A program made the position numbers and the translations under genes. A stretch of 64,000 bases of DNA from an uncultured Odoribacter sp. (GTDB lineage Bacteria > Bacteroidota > Bacteroidia > Bacteroidales > Marinifilaceae), in NCBI GenBank assembly GCA_910578105.1, contig CAJTPD010000010.1, positions 62,001 through 126,000 on the forward strand. Reading direction: 5' to 3'. The notes under the pieces were generated by a model that did not search any database, was not told where the DNA came from, and saw only the letters and a list, made by a program, of their open reading frames with translations. This document shows, piece after piece, positions 45,465-55,003 of this stretch (positions are counted from its first letter, which is position 1; each line of letters begins with the position of its first letter).

Positions 45465-46379
45465 TCAGAATATAGAATTTCTGATATCCGTTGTAAAACG
45501 TTCCAGCGTTTCCATACCAATCAACGAATTTCCGTGCCGGTTCAATTCCGGACTCCAAACCGTTATGGCCAAACTCCCCGGAATATATGCCGCAACTCCA
45601 CCACCAACACCACTTTTGCCCGGAACACCTGCCCGGAACGCAAAATCTCCGGACTCATCATAAAATCCGCAAGTCAGCATCAGAGCCCCCAGACGTTTTG
45701 CCTGGCTAACCGATAAAATCTGTTCCTGATTAAAAGGATTCAAACCACGATTTGCCAAAAATAAAAAAGCACGGGACAAGTCAACACAACTCATCGAAAT
45801 GGCACATTGATGACAATAAACATCCAAAACCGATTCTATATCGTTCTCCATATTGCCAAAACTCTTCATTAAATAGCCCAATGCCATATTCCGGTCAGCA
45901 TTTGCCTTTTCGGACTGAGCAATATGTTTATCATAATAAATATCATCATTACCACAAATAGTCCTGACAAAATTCAGAATAGCATCCTTAGGATGAGCAT
46001 ACAGACTCATCAAACGGTCAGTTACCACTAAAGCACCCGCATTAATAAACGGATTACGCGGAATACCTCGCTCATACTCTAACTGCACCAATGAATTAAA
46101 CGGATTCCCCGAAGGCTCCCGCCCCACACTTTTCCAGATTCGGTCTCCCAAATGTCGGGTAACCATAGACAATGTAAATACTTTGGAAATACTTTGTATG
46201 GAAAAACGAACCTTAGCTTCTCCCACCTGAAAAGATTGCCTGTCCAAAGTTTCTATGGCAATGCCGTATTGTTGTGGTTCAACCTCCGCCAAGGCAGGAA
46301 TATAATCAGCTACTTTTCCTTTACCCCAATAGGATTTCAACTCTTGGTGTATCCTTGTGATAACCTCTTCGTAATTCAT
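45465..46379 (-). CDS. glsA: Glutaminase A
   Basis: This 304-residue enzyme converts glutamine to glutamate and ammonia. It is a serine-dependent beta-lactamase-fold enzyme with Ser63-I-S-K66 (SIQSISKVF) as catalytic pair. Other conserved parts are EPSGNPFNSLVQLEYERG, PRNPFINAGALV and GNMENDIESVLDVYCHQCAI, and VPGKSGVGGGVAAYIPG closes the active site. The length is normal. It is alone on its strand; a role in acid tolerance or nitrogen supply is likely. Confidence 0.94.
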   Translation of the reverse strand: MNYEEVITRIHQELKSYWGKGKVADYIPALAEVEPQQYGIAIETLDRQSFQVGEAKVRFSIQSISKVFTLSMVTRHLGDRIWKSVGREPSGNPFNSLVQLEYERGIPRNPFINAGALVVTDRLMSLYAHPKDAILNFVRTICGNDDIYYDKHIAQSEKANADRNMALGYLMKSFGNMENDIESVLDVYCHQCAISMSCVDLSRAFLFLANRGLNPFNQEQILSVSQAKRLGALMLTCGFYDESGDFAFRAGVPGKSGVGGGVAAYIPGSLAITVWSPELNRHGNSLIGMETLERFTTDIRNSIF

Positions 46380-46520
46380 CAGTTCTTAGTTTGAGGGCAC
46401 AAATATAAGCTAAAAAAAAACAAGACATCAAATAAAATCATTACATTGTTGAGATTAAATCAAGTGATTGATTCACAAACAAAAAACTGACCGAAATATT
46501 AAAAAGTATCCAACAAACAA

Positions 46521-46550
46521 AAACGGCTACCGGAACTCCGGCAGCCGTTT
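46521..46550 (-). terminator. Terminator of the methylmalonyl-CoA mutase operon
   Basis: On the - strand AAACGGCTGCCGGAG and its partner TTCCGGTAGCCGTTT form a GC-rich stem followed by T-rich sequence. It lies 21 bases after the large-subunit stop. Confidence 0.8.
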
Positions 46551-46570
46551 CTTCTATCATCCGACACTAT

Positions 46571-48727
46571 TTACTTTTTTGCCAACTGCAACAAAATATC
46601 CATCACCTGAATCGCACTCTTCGATACTTTCGTACCAGGTCCGAATACAGCAATAGCACCTGCATCAAACAAGAACTGATAATCCTGGTGAGGAATCACA
46701 CCACCTACATAAACCAGAATATCTTCACGGCCTAATTTTTTTAGCTCGGCAATAACAGCAGGAACGAGTGTTTTGTGTCCGGCAGCCAATGAAGAAACCC
46801 CTACTACATGCACATCGTTTTCAACAGCCTGTTTGGCAGTTTCTTCCGGCGTCTGGAACAATGGTCCCATGTCCACATCGAAGCCCATATCGGCATAACC
46901 CGTAGCCACTACTTTGGCACCACGGTCATGACCGTCCTGACCCATTTTAGCGATCATGATACGCGGACGACGTCCGGTCAGTTCGGCAAACTCATCGGTC
47001 ATTGCCTTTGCTTTCTCAAAGTCGGCATCTTCGCCGGCAACACTTGAATATACTCCGCTCACGGTTCTGATTACTGCTTTATAACGTCCACAAACTTTTT
47101 CACATGCATCGGAAATTTCACCCAAAGAAGCGCGCTTCTTGGCTGCATCTACTGCCAATTCCAATAAGTTACCCTCTCCGGTTTCAGCACACTTGGTGAT
47201 AGCTGCCAATGCAGCATCCACTTCTGCCTGATTCCGCTCAGCACGCAATTTCTTCAGACGGGCAATCTGAGCTTCACGCACCGCCGTATTATCGATTTCC
47301 AAAATATCAATCGGATCTTCCTTATCCAAACGATACTTGTTCACACCAACAATAGTCTGTTCGCCGCTATCAATACGGGCCTGAGTACGGGCAGCAGCCT
47401 CTTCAATACGCAATTTCGGCAGACCGGATTCGATGGCAGCAGCCATACCACCCAGTTTTTCAATTTCCTGAATATGCCCCCATGCTTTTTCTACCAATTC
47501 CTGAGTCAGACTCTCCACATAGTAAGAACCTGCCCATGGGTCAACAGCCTTACAAATCGTAGATTCTTCCTGAATATAAATCTGCGTATTACGAGCTATA
47601 CGGGCTGAAAAATCAGTCGGTAAAGCAATAGCCTCATCCAGCGCATTGGTATGCAAAGACTGCGTATGTCCCAAAGCGGCACCCATTGCCTCAATACAGG
47701 TACGTCCCACATTATTGAACGGATCCTGTTCGGTCAGCGACCAACCGGAAGTCTGAGAGTGAGTACGCAAAGCCAAAGATTTAGGATTTTTCGGATTGAA
47801 CTGCTTTACAATCTTCGCCCACAACAGACGACCGGCACGCATTTTGGCAATTTCCATAAAATGATTGGTCCCAATAGCCCAGAAAAACGACAAACGGGGT
47901 GCAAAAGCATCCACATCCATTCCGGCATTCACCCCGGCACGCAAATATTCCAAACCGTCCGCCAAAGTATAAGCCAATTCAATATCCGCCGTAGCACCTG
48001 CTTCCTGCATATGATAACCGGAAATAGAAATAGAATTAAACTTCGGCATATTCTTGGAAGTATACTCGAAAATATCAGCGATAATTTTCATAGAGAATTT
48101 CGGCGGGTAAATATAAGTATTACGCACCATAAACTCTTTCAGAATATCATTCTGAATCGTACCAGACAACTGGTCCAAAGTAGCCCCTTGTTCCAAACCG
48201 GCAACAATATAGAATGCCAAAACCGGGAGTACCGCACCGTTCATAGTCATAGATACAGACATTTTGTCCAACGGAATCTGGTCGAACAAGATTTTCATAT
48301 CTAAAATAGAATCAACAGCAACACCGGCTTTACCTACGTCACCGATTACACGCGGATGGTCAGAATCATAGCCCCGGTGAGTAGCCAGGTCAAACGCAAC
48401 AGACAGACCTTTCTGACCTGCAGCCAAGTTACGGCGATAAAAAGCATTAGATTCTTCTGCAGTAGAGAATCCGGCATACTGACGGATGGTCCACGGACGC
48501 AAAGGATACATGGCAGAATACGGACCACGCAAATAAGGAGGAATACCGGAAACATAATCCAAATGTTCCATACCCTTCAAATCATCGGCTGTATATACCG
48601 GTTTTACTGGTATCAACTCAGGGGTCGTCCAGTTTTTAGCGATGTGGTTGGCTTTTTCCCACTCAGCAGTGCTCATGGGTGCCTTTTCAGACGCTTTAAT
48701 ATTTATATCTTTAAAATTCGGTTTCAT
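46571..48727 (-). CDS. Methylmalonyl-CoA mutase, large (catalytic) subunit
   Basis: This 718-residue adenosylcobalamin enzyme interconverts succinyl-CoA and (R)-methylmalonyl-CoA on the propionate pathway. The barrel has GPYSAMYPLRPWTIRQYAGF and VAFDLATHRGYDSDHPR. The C-terminal B12 domain (about 585-718) has the D-x-H-x-x-G box in MAKMGQDGHDRGAKVVA. The substrate region includes SLAAGHKTLVPAVI. It forms an alpha-beta pair with the protein encoded upstream. No gene for the epimerase or decarboxylase lies in the window. Confidence 0.96.
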   Translation of the reverse strand: MKPNFKDINIKASEKAPMSTAEWEKANHIAKNWTTPELIPVKPVYTADDLKGMEHLDYVSGIPPYLRGPYSAMYPLRPWTIRQYAGFSTAEESNAFYRRNLAAGQKGLSVAFDLATHRGYDSDHPRVIGDVGKAGVAVDSILDMKILFDQIPLDKMSVSMTMNGAVLPVLAFYIVAGLEQGATLDQLSGTIQNDILKEFMVRNTYIYPPKFSMKIIADIFEYTSKNMPKFNSISISGYHMQEAGATADIELAYTLADGLEYLRAGVNAGMDVDAFAPRLSFFWAIGTNHFMEIAKMRAGRLLWAKIVKQFNPKNPKSLALRTHSQTSGWSLTEQDPFNNVGRTCIEAMGAALGHTQSLHTNALDEAIALPTDFSARIARNTQIYIQEESTICKAVDPWAGSYYVESLTQELVEKAWGHIQEIEKLGGMAAAIESGLPKLRIEEAAARTQARIDSGEQTIVGVNKYRLDKEDPIDILEIDNTAVREAQIARLKKLRAERNQAEVDAALAAITKCAETGEGNLLELAVDAAKKRASLGEISDACEKVCGRYKAVIRTVSGVYSSVAGEDADFEKAKAMTDEFAELTGRRPRIMIAKMGQDGHDRGAKVVATGYADMGFDVDMGPLFQTPEETAKQAVENDVHVVGVSSLAAGHKTLVPAVIAELKKLGREDILVYVGGVIPHQDYQFLFDAGAIAVFGPGTKVSKSAIQVMDILLQLAKK

Positions 48728-48783
48728 TTCTTAAAAATTAAAAAGTTTCTGAGTTTCTGAGCTACTTGTTACTCATTACTTTA

Positions 48784-50658
48784 TCAAATCCCCAGTTTCT
48801 GTTGATAAGCTTTCAGTTCTTCCAACACGTTATTTTTAACGTGAATATAGTTCACCAGCCCTTTGGCTTCCAGTTCCGGACGGCTTTCAGGATTACCGGC
48901 AACTACGACAACGGCTTTGTCTTTCAGCTTTTCGTATGCTTCCGGAGCAAATCCTGCATATTCATCATCTGAACTACACAACACGACAATCGCAGCCTTA
49001 TTGTCCAAACAAGCCTGAACACCTTCGTCCACAGTCTTGAAACCATTATTGTCCTTCACATCAAATCCAGCACAAGCAAAGAAATTGCAGGCAAACTGCG
49101 CACGTGCTTTCCGCATGGCAAGATTGCCCATCGGGAACATATAAACCACCGGACGACCGTTTTTAGCGGAATAAACATCTGTTTTCAAACGCATAGCTTC
49201 AAAAGCTGCCGGGCCACGGTAAGTCTTCAACGTTTCAATCTCTGCCCCCTCAACCGTTTTATCTTCCGGTTCGAAAATGCAAGCGCACAACTGACGGTCG
49301 ATTACCTCATTGAAATTCGGGAATTGATTTACACCGACAAAATTTTCCTTACGCTGTGCAATAGCCAAATCGCGAGCCTGTGCAGTTGCTTTTACAGCAG
49401 CCTGAACAAAACCTTTTTTCAGAGCTTCCACATATCCGCCCTGTTCCTGAGTTTCCAGGAATAACTTCCAGGCAGCCTCGGCAATATTCTGCGTCAGTTC
49501 TTCAATATAGTAGGAACCACCGGCAACATCGACAATCTTGGCAAAATGTGATTCTTCTTTTAACAGCAACTGCTGATTACGCGCTACTCGCTCTGCCAGT
49601 TCCGTCGGATGGCACTCAAACGTATCATCAAACGGATTTACCGTAAACGAATCCACACCTCCCAACACGGCCGACATCGTTTCGGTCTGTGTACGAAGCA
49701 TATTCACATTCGGATCGTAAACCGTCTTATTCCAATCAGAAGTTTCTGCATGGATATTCATTTTACATTTACAATCGCAGCAAGGATTATAAGCTTTCAC
49801 AATGTGGGCCCACAGATAACGGGCTGCACGCAATTTTGCAATTTCCATGAAATATTTGGAACCGGTTGCAAAATGGAAACGTATTTTGGGGGCCACCTCA
49901 TCAATACTCATTCCGGCATCCGTCAATTTATCCAGATATTCTACACCCGCAGCTAATGAAAATCCCAATTCCTGAACGATAGAAGAACCGGAATTATTGA
50001 AAACATATCCGCCAACCTCTATGGTTTTGAAGTTTTTGTAAGCCGCCATCTTTTCGGCATTAGCCTTCACACTCTCAAAAGGTTTGTCGCAACAAGTCTT
50101 GCCTTTAAGGGCAAAAGCACTCAGCGGATCAACATTGATACCACCATATATTTTTTCAGGAGCAATTCCTCTGGCCTCAACCACAGCCTTGAAAGCATCC
50201 AAAATAGCCCCCTTCTTACATCCGGCTACAAAATTAATTTCCACACATTCCAGACAGATATCTTTCAAAAGTATTTCCATATCTGCTTTCGTAAATTCCT
50301 GGCATCCGTTCAGTACAAACCCCAAAGAATTCACACCACGGTTCAGCACATCCAAGGCTTTTTTGTTTGCTTCGGCCAAATCTTCAACAACAATATTCTG
50401 ACGCACATACCAGTCGTTGCTGTCTTTTTTATTACCTCTCACAAACGGAAACTCACCGGGAAGGCAATCCAGATTTTTCAGGTCCTGCATATTTTCCAAC
50501 CGGTACATCGGCTGAACATTGAAACCTTCATTGGTTCTCCATACAAGCTTTTTATTAAAATCAGCCCCTTTCAGGTCCGCAGTGACTTTGTCGATCCATT
50601 CCTGCATGGTATTCGGTGCAAACTCACTGAAAAGCTTACAATTTTCTTTTTCTACCAT
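48784..50658 (-). CDS. Methylmalonyl-CoA mutase, small (non-catalytic) subunit
   Basis: This 624-residue paralogue of the large subunit has the same barrel (GINVDPLSAF, IRFHFATGSKYFMEIAKLRAARYLWAHIV). Its C-terminal B12 domain is degenerate and lacks D-x-H-x-x-G (it has MFPMGNLAMRKARAQFACNFF instead), so it does not bind cobalamin. The subunit stabilises the heterodimer. Its gene precedes the large-subunit gene by 56 bases, the usual order. Confidence 0.95.
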   Translation of the reverse strand: MVEKENCKLFSEFAPNTMQEWIDKVTADLKGADFNKKLVWRTNEGFNVQPMYRLENMQDLKNLDCLPGEFPFVRGNKKDSNDWYVRQNIVVEDLAEANKKALDVLNRGVNSLGFVLNGCQEFTKADMEILLKDICLECVEINFVAGCKKGAILDAFKAVVEARGIAPEKIYGGINVDPLSAFALKGKTCCDKPFESVKANAEKMAAYKNFKTIEVGGYVFNNSGSSIVQELGFSLAAGVEYLDKLTDAGMSIDEVAPKIRFHFATGSKYFMEIAKLRAARYLWAHIVKAYNPCCDCKCKMNIHAETSDWNKTVYDPNVNMLRTQTETMSAVLGGVDSFTVNPFDDTFECHPTELAERVARNQQLLLKEESHFAKIVDVAGGSYYIEELTQNIAEAAWKLFLETQEQGGYVEALKKGFVQAAVKATAQARDLAIAQRKENFVGVNQFPNFNEVIDRQLCACIFEPEDKTVEGAEIETLKTYRGPAAFEAMRLKTDVYSAKNGRPVVYMFPMGNLAMRKARAQFACNFFACAGFDVKDNNGFKTVDEGVQACLDNKAAIVVLCSSDDEYAGFAPEAYEKLKDKAVVVVAGNPESRPELEAKGLVNYIHVKNNVLEELKAYQQKLGI

Positions 50659-50700
50659 AATTTATATATTTAACTGTAACTGTTTGTTTGAAAAAACGAA

Positions 50701-50708
50701 CAAATTTA
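50701..50708 (-). promoter_or_regulatory. Likely -7 element for the mutase operon
   Basis: On the - strand TAAATTTG matches TAnnTTTG exactly, 42 bases before the small-subunit start. No clear TTTG at -33 is present. A short inverted repeat CCCTT-GA-AAGGG (50710-50721) lies just upstream and could be an operator, though it is only five paired bases. Confidence 0.4.
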
Positions 50709-50864
50709 ACCCTTTCAAGGGATTAAAAAAATTATTTAATGCCTTTTTTCCGTAATAAACAAGTTATTATTTCAGCTATACCGTAGCCCGGACTACACCT
50801 ATACTACACCCTTATCTGAAAATTAATCCACACCATATCATTTCATCGCATCCCCACCGATAAC

Positions 50865-51596
50865 TTACAACGAAACAGCTTCCATCAATTCATCAAAACC
50901 GTCACCGGCAAACGAAAGCATATCGGGATAAATCAGGTTTGCCTGTTTCAACTGTTCCGTCGGCACAGGACCGGTATTGACAGCCACTGTAAAAATACCT
51001 GCAGCTACTCCCGCTTCAACTCCTAAGGGAGCATTCTCTACCACAATCGCCTGATAAGGAAATACACCGGCCTTCTTCAATCCTTTCAGATAAGGTTCCG
51101 CAGCAGGCTTCCCATGACTGACATCAAAAGCCGTTACCATATGAGACTTGGAAAAAACTCCAGGATATACCCGTTTCAAACGTTCCAATAATGAACGTTG
51201 TCCGGAACCTGTAACCAACACCGGAATTAAACCAGCTTCTTTCACTTTTGTCAGCAATTCGCCAGCCCCCGGCATTGGCACAGCTTCCGGAAGCTGATTA
51301 AAATAACGGCTTTTTTTGATATAAATCTCCTCTATCTCACTCGCTGTTGCTTCACGGCCATAAACTCTTCTAAAAATACAATTTATTGTCCACTTTCCGG
51401 TAGCACCCTCGTACTGATAAAACTCCTCCTGCGTGCAAGGAATCCCCATATCCGAAATTGCCTCGTACCAAGCTTCCGTATGATTCTTCATGGAATCAAA
51501 CAACACCCCGTCCATATCAAAAAGAACCGCTTTCAACTGCAATGCCTCATACCTATGTTTCTCCAGAAAATGGGAAACGGCTACTGATACTCTCAT
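50865..51596 (-). CDS. HAD-family hydrolase (beta-phosphoglucomutase-like)
   Basis: This 243-residue HAD phosphatase or mutase has motif I LFDMDGVLFDSMKNHTEAW, motif II VLVTGSGQRS, motif III Lys in VSHGKPAAEPYLKGL, and motif IV AIVVENAPLGVEAG. The 20-residue N-terminal extension before the motif (MRVSVAVSHFLEKHRYEALQ) is unusual, and the true start may be further in. A cap-domain phrase EEFYQYEGATGKWTI is like sugar-phosphate phosphatases. The substrate is unknown. Confidence 0.75.
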   Translation of the reverse strand: MRVSVAVSHFLEKHRYEALQLKAVLFDMDGVLFDSMKNHTEAWYEAISDMGIPCTQEEFYQYEGATGKWTINCIFRRVYGREATASEIEEIYIKKSRYFNQLPEAVPMPGAGELLTKVKEAGLIPVLVTGSGQRSLLERLKRVYPGVFSKSHMVTAFDVSHGKPAAEPYLKGLKKAGVFPYQAIVVENAPLGVEAGVAAGIFTVAVNTGPVPTEQLKQANLIYPDMLSFAGDGFDELMEAVSL

Positions 51597-51714
51597 AAAG
51601 ATTCTTTTTACTCCTCAAATTAAAAAAAACTCAAAAACCGACCATAGTTTTTATACGCACCACATACAGTAAAGATATACACAAGCATTTTATAAACAAC
51701 CTCCCCCAGAAACT

Positions 51715-52224
51715 TTACAAATCAGGACATTGTGCGAGAATTGACTGCATAATTACCGCAGCGGCCTCAGCATCTGCCAAAGCATTGTGATGATGTAACA
51801 AATCAAAACCACAAAAAGCAGAAACTATATGCAACTGATAATTTTCCAAACCTTTAAAATATTTCCGGGCCAAACGGCAAGTACAATAAAAACGATAATC
51901 AGGATAATCCATTTCGTAAAGGGCATGAACAGCCCTCAGACACCCCTCGTCAAACACACTGTTATGAGCCACTAAAGGAATCCCTTTGACCAAAGGTAAA
52001 ATTTCCCTCCATACAGTCGGAAATACAGGAGCATCCTCCGTGTCCGACCTGGAAAGCCCGTGAATTTCCGTGTTGCGCCGGGAATAAAAATTAGGAGCAG
52101 GCTGTATCAAACTATAAAATTGCTCTTCCAGCTTTCCCTGGTTTATCACAACTACCCCCACAGCACACACACTGGTACGCTGCCAATTGGCCGTTTCAAA
52201 ATCTATTGCTGCAAAACGTTCCAC
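51715..52224 (-). CDS. DEDDh 3'-5' exonuclease (DnaQ-like)
   Basis: This 169-residue exonuclease has Exo I Asp8 and Glu10 (FAAIDFETANW), Exo II in GIPLVAHNSVFDEGCL, and Exo III His/Asp in HHNALADAEAAAVIMQ. It is a stand-alone, epsilon-like domain and not the polymerase III subunit itself. It may act in repair or RNA turnover. The gene lies 27 bases after the transporter gene on the same strand and may be co-transcribed. Confidence 0.9.
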   Translation of the reverse strand: MERFAAIDFETANWQRTSVCAVGVVVINQGKLEEQFYSLIQPAPNFYSRRNTEIHGLSRSDTEDAPVFPTVWREILPLVKGIPLVAHNSVFDEGCLRAVHALYEMDYPDYRFYCTCRLARKYFKGLENYQLHIVSAFCGFDLLHHHNALADAEAAAVIMQSILAQCPDL

Positions 52225-52251
52225 GCTCTTCTCAAAATTACAATCTTAACT

Positions 52252-53847
52252 TTAAAATCCCGGCAACTCCATAACCACTGCCGGAATCAGCAGTACAAAT
52301 CCCAGGATAACAAATAAAAGCAACATCTTGACAAACCATTTCACCCACACTTCATACGGTATACGTGCAATACCCAACGCACCCATCAATACTGCAGACG
52401 TAGGAGTAATCATATTAGTAAAACCATCTCCGAACTGAAAAGCCATAACGGTTGCCTGCCGGGAAATACCAATCACATCCGAAAAAGGAGCCATAATAGG
52501 CATTGTCAATGCCGCTTTTGCAGAACCCGAGGGAATTATAATATTAATCAATGTCTGAACAAGATACATAACCCCGACGGAGACCACCCTGCCCGCCTCA
52601 TTCATCAAGGCAGCCAAAACATGTAGTATTGGGTCAATAACATGTCCATCCTGCAAAATCTGAATAATTCCGCCAGCCAATCCGACAACTATAGCTGCCG
52701 ACAAAATATCTTTCGCACCTTCCAGAAACAATTTTATTATACCATCTGCCTGATTTCCGGCAGCATATCCGGACAATATTCCCATAGCCAGAAATATGGC
52801 AGAAATTTCCGGCAAATACCATCCGTGCCCCATAACTCCAATTACCAGAAAAAGAACGGTAAAAGCAAGAATAGTCAGAATAAAAAAATGAAAAGATTTA
52901 CGTAATCCCAACCATCCCGATAAAGCAAATAACAACGTACACACCGGAACAGCATATAAAGAAACAGAAACACGACCTATACTGAATACGGTCACAGGAT
53001 AAACCAAGGAAAAAGCCACCAGCACAATCAGTACCAGTCCGTAAACAATATACGATGCCAATGGTATCGTATAGGCTATCTGTTCCATCTCTCCCGCCCC
53101 TTTCTTACGCCAGTATTCATCAGCCTGATACATCGGAGATAAAGCAGGATTAGTTTTTACACGATTGGCATATGATAAAACACATATAATCAATACAACA
53201 GTCAGTAATAACCAGCAAAACAAACGGTATTCAAATCCCGAAAACAAAGGTAAATCAGATAATCCCTGGGCAATTCCTATCGTAAAAGGATTCAATATAG
53301 CACCGGCAAACCCTACATGAGCCGCCACATACACCATACACAAACCGGTAATTGAATCATACCCCATCGAAATAGCCAAAGGTACTACGATAATAACAAA
53401 CGCCAGTGTCTCCTCGCTCATCCCGAAGACAGCACCGAACATACTGAATAAAAATATAACCATAGAAATGACCAGATTGTTCACCCCAACCTTTTTCACT
53501 GCAGAATAACGTTCCAACCTTTGAGTAAAACGCAAAAAAGAAAAAATTCCGACATCAATCGCCCTGCTATGGTTCATCACCTGAAACGCACCACCAATAA
53601 TCAATAAAAAAGCAATAATCCCCGCCTGCTTTTCAAACCCTTGCAACAAAGCGGAAAACACCTGCCAGGTCTGAAGGGATGCCTCCACTTTGTGATAAGA
53701 ATCATCCGCAATCACCGTCCGTTGCGAACCGTTGACTTCCACCTGCCGACGGGCATATTCCCCCGCAGGAACAACCCATGAAAGAACAGCGCAAATCACA
53801 ATAATAAAAGAAATAATGGTATAGGTATGAGGGATTTTCTTAAACAT
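52252..53847 (-). CDS. YfcC/AbgT-type integral membrane carrier
   Basis: The product has 531 residues from the ATG at 53847 (MFKKIPHTYTIISF), the natural start before the first membrane helix. Two further codons upstream are unlikely. There are about 13 hydrophobic helices. The pattern PHTYTIISFIIVICAVLSWVVPAGEY and the second-half motif AGGIIQILQDG and LINIIIPSGSAKAALTMPIM belong to the YfcC/DUF401-C4 dicarboxylate carrier superfamily. The substrate (amino acid, dipeptide or dicarboxylate) cannot be told from the sequence. Confidence 0.85.
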   Translation of the reverse strand: MFKKIPHTYTIISFIIVICAVLSWVVPAGEYARRQVEVNGSQRTVIADDSYHKVEASLQTWQVFSALLQGFEKQAGIIAFLLIIGGAFQVMNHSRAIDVGIFSFLRFTQRLERYSAVKKVGVNNLVISMVIFLFSMFGAVFGMSEETLAFVIIVVPLAISMGYDSITGLCMVYVAAHVGFAGAILNPFTIGIAQGLSDLPLFSGFEYRLFCWLLLTVVLIICVLSYANRVKTNPALSPMYQADEYWRKKGAGEMEQIAYTIPLASYIVYGLVLIVLVAFSLVYPVTVFSIGRVSVSLYAVPVCTLLFALSGWLGLRKSFHFFILTILAFTVLFLVIGVMGHGWYLPEISAIFLAMGILSGYAAGNQADGIIKLFLEGAKDILSAAIVVGLAGGIIQILQDGHVIDPILHVLAALMNEAGRVVSVGVMYLVQTLINIIIPSGSAKAALTMPIMAPFSDVIGISRQATVMAFQFGDGFTNMITPTSAVLMGALGIARIPYEVWVKWFVKMLLLFVILGFVLLIPAVVMELPGF

Positions 53848-53959
53848 AATGATGATTTTCAACATTCACACGCCCGCAAATATAGAGAAATTCCCCGGTG
53901 TTAAATTTCACCGCTCCTAAAAAAAATCAGTTACAACATTAACATGTCAGCAAAAAGCA

Positions 53960-53990
53960 TTTGCATTCCTGCAAATTATTACGAAATTTG
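53960..53990 (+). promoter_or_regulatory. ddh promoter
   Basis: TTTG (53960-53963), a 19-base spacer and GAAATTTG (53983-53990) give a one-mismatch TAnnTTTG. The gene starts 53 bases downstream. Confidence 0.6.
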
Positions 53991-54043
53991 TTCCCTCACT
54001 GATATTCATAAAGCAATATAATCAAATTAAAAACAACAATTCC

Positions 54044-54940
54044 ATGGACAAAATCAAAGTAGCCGTTGTCGGATATGGCAACATCGGCAAATACGTAGTA
54101 GAGGCACTGGAAACAGCACCGGACTTTGAGATAGCAGGTATCGTACGGCGAAATGCTGCCAACGTACCTGATGAAATCAAACGATACAAAGTATCAGAAC
54201 GCCTGTCCGAACTGCCGGACATTCAGGTAGCCATCCTCTGCACCCCCACCCGCAGTGTCAAACAATACGCTACAGAAGCGTTAAGTCTTGGCATCAATAC
54301 CGTAGATAGTTTTGACATTCATACACAAACGGTAGAACTTCACCGCACACTGGACCAGATTGCCCGGCAACACAAAGCGGTAGCTATCATGTCAGCCGGA
54401 TGGGATCCGGGTACCGATTCTGTTGTACGGACCCTGCTGGAAGCCTGCGCCCCGAAAGGTTTAACTTATACGAACTTCGGTCCGGGCATGAGCATGGGAC
54501 ATACTGTTGCGGTAAAAGCAATCGAAGGAGTCAAAGCGGCATTATCCATGACTATCCCTACCGGAACCGGTATTCATCGCAGAATGGTATACATTGAACT
54601 CCAGGAAGGCTACCACTTTCATGAAGTGGCCCAGAAAATCAAAAATGACCCATACTTTACCAATGACGAGACCCACGTACTACAAGTCGAAAATGTAGAC
54701 AATCTACTGGACATGGGACACGGAGTTCATCTGACCCGAAAAGGTGTATCCGGTAAAACCCAGAATCAGTTATTTGAATTCAATATGCAAATCAACAACC
54801 CTGCGCTGACCGCTCAAATCATGGTATCCTCTGCCCGTGCTTCCATGCGCCAGCAACCCGGATGCTATACCCTGATTGAAATTCCGGTAATAGACATGCT
54901 ATACGGAAACCGGGAAGAACTTATCAGTCATCTGGTATAA
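54044..54940 (+). CDS. ddh: meso-diaminopimelate D-dehydrogenase
   Basis: This 298-residue NADP-dependent enzyme aminates tetrahydrodipicolinate directly to meso-diaminopimelate, the one-step branch of lysine and peptidoglycan synthesis. The Rossmann motif VVGYGNIGKYV is at 7-17 and ILCTPTRSVKQYA follows. The substrate domain has MSAGWDPGTDSVVRTLLE and GPGMSMGHTVAVKAI. The whole is family length. It stands alone with its own promoter, and a strong bidirectional hairpin follows the stop. Confidence 0.95.
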   Translation: MDKIKVAVVGYGNIGKYVVEALETAPDFEIAGIVRRNAANVPDEIKRYKVSERLSELPDIQVAILCTPTRSVKQYATEALSLGINTVDSFDIHTQTVELHRTLDQIARQHKAVAIMSAGWDPGTDSVVRTLLEACAPKGLTYTNFGPGMSMGHTVAVKAIEGVKAALSMTIPTGTGIHRRMVYIELQEGYHFHEVAQKIKNDPYFTNDETHVLQVENVDNLLDMGHGVHLTRKGVSGKTQNQLFEFNMQINNPALTAQIMVSSARASMRQQPGCYTLIEIPVIDMLYGNREELISHLV

Positions 54941-54963
54941 AATTGACCCACTATTATATTTTT

Positions 54964-55003
54964 AAGTTAATGAGTTGTCCCTAACTTTGCAACTCATTAA
55001 CTT
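54964..55003. terminator. Bidirectional terminator between convergent genes
   Basis: AAGTTAATGAGTTG pairs perfectly with CAACTCATTAACTT over a 12-base loop. It lies between the ends of ddh and the convergent outer-membrane gene, whose stop it touches. Confidence 0.85.

Noticed and set aside
47651..48304. A 217-codon + frame opposite the methylmalonyl-CoA mutase large subunit
   Set aside because: The mutase reading is unmistakable. The antisense translation has biased Arg, His and Gln content and no motif.
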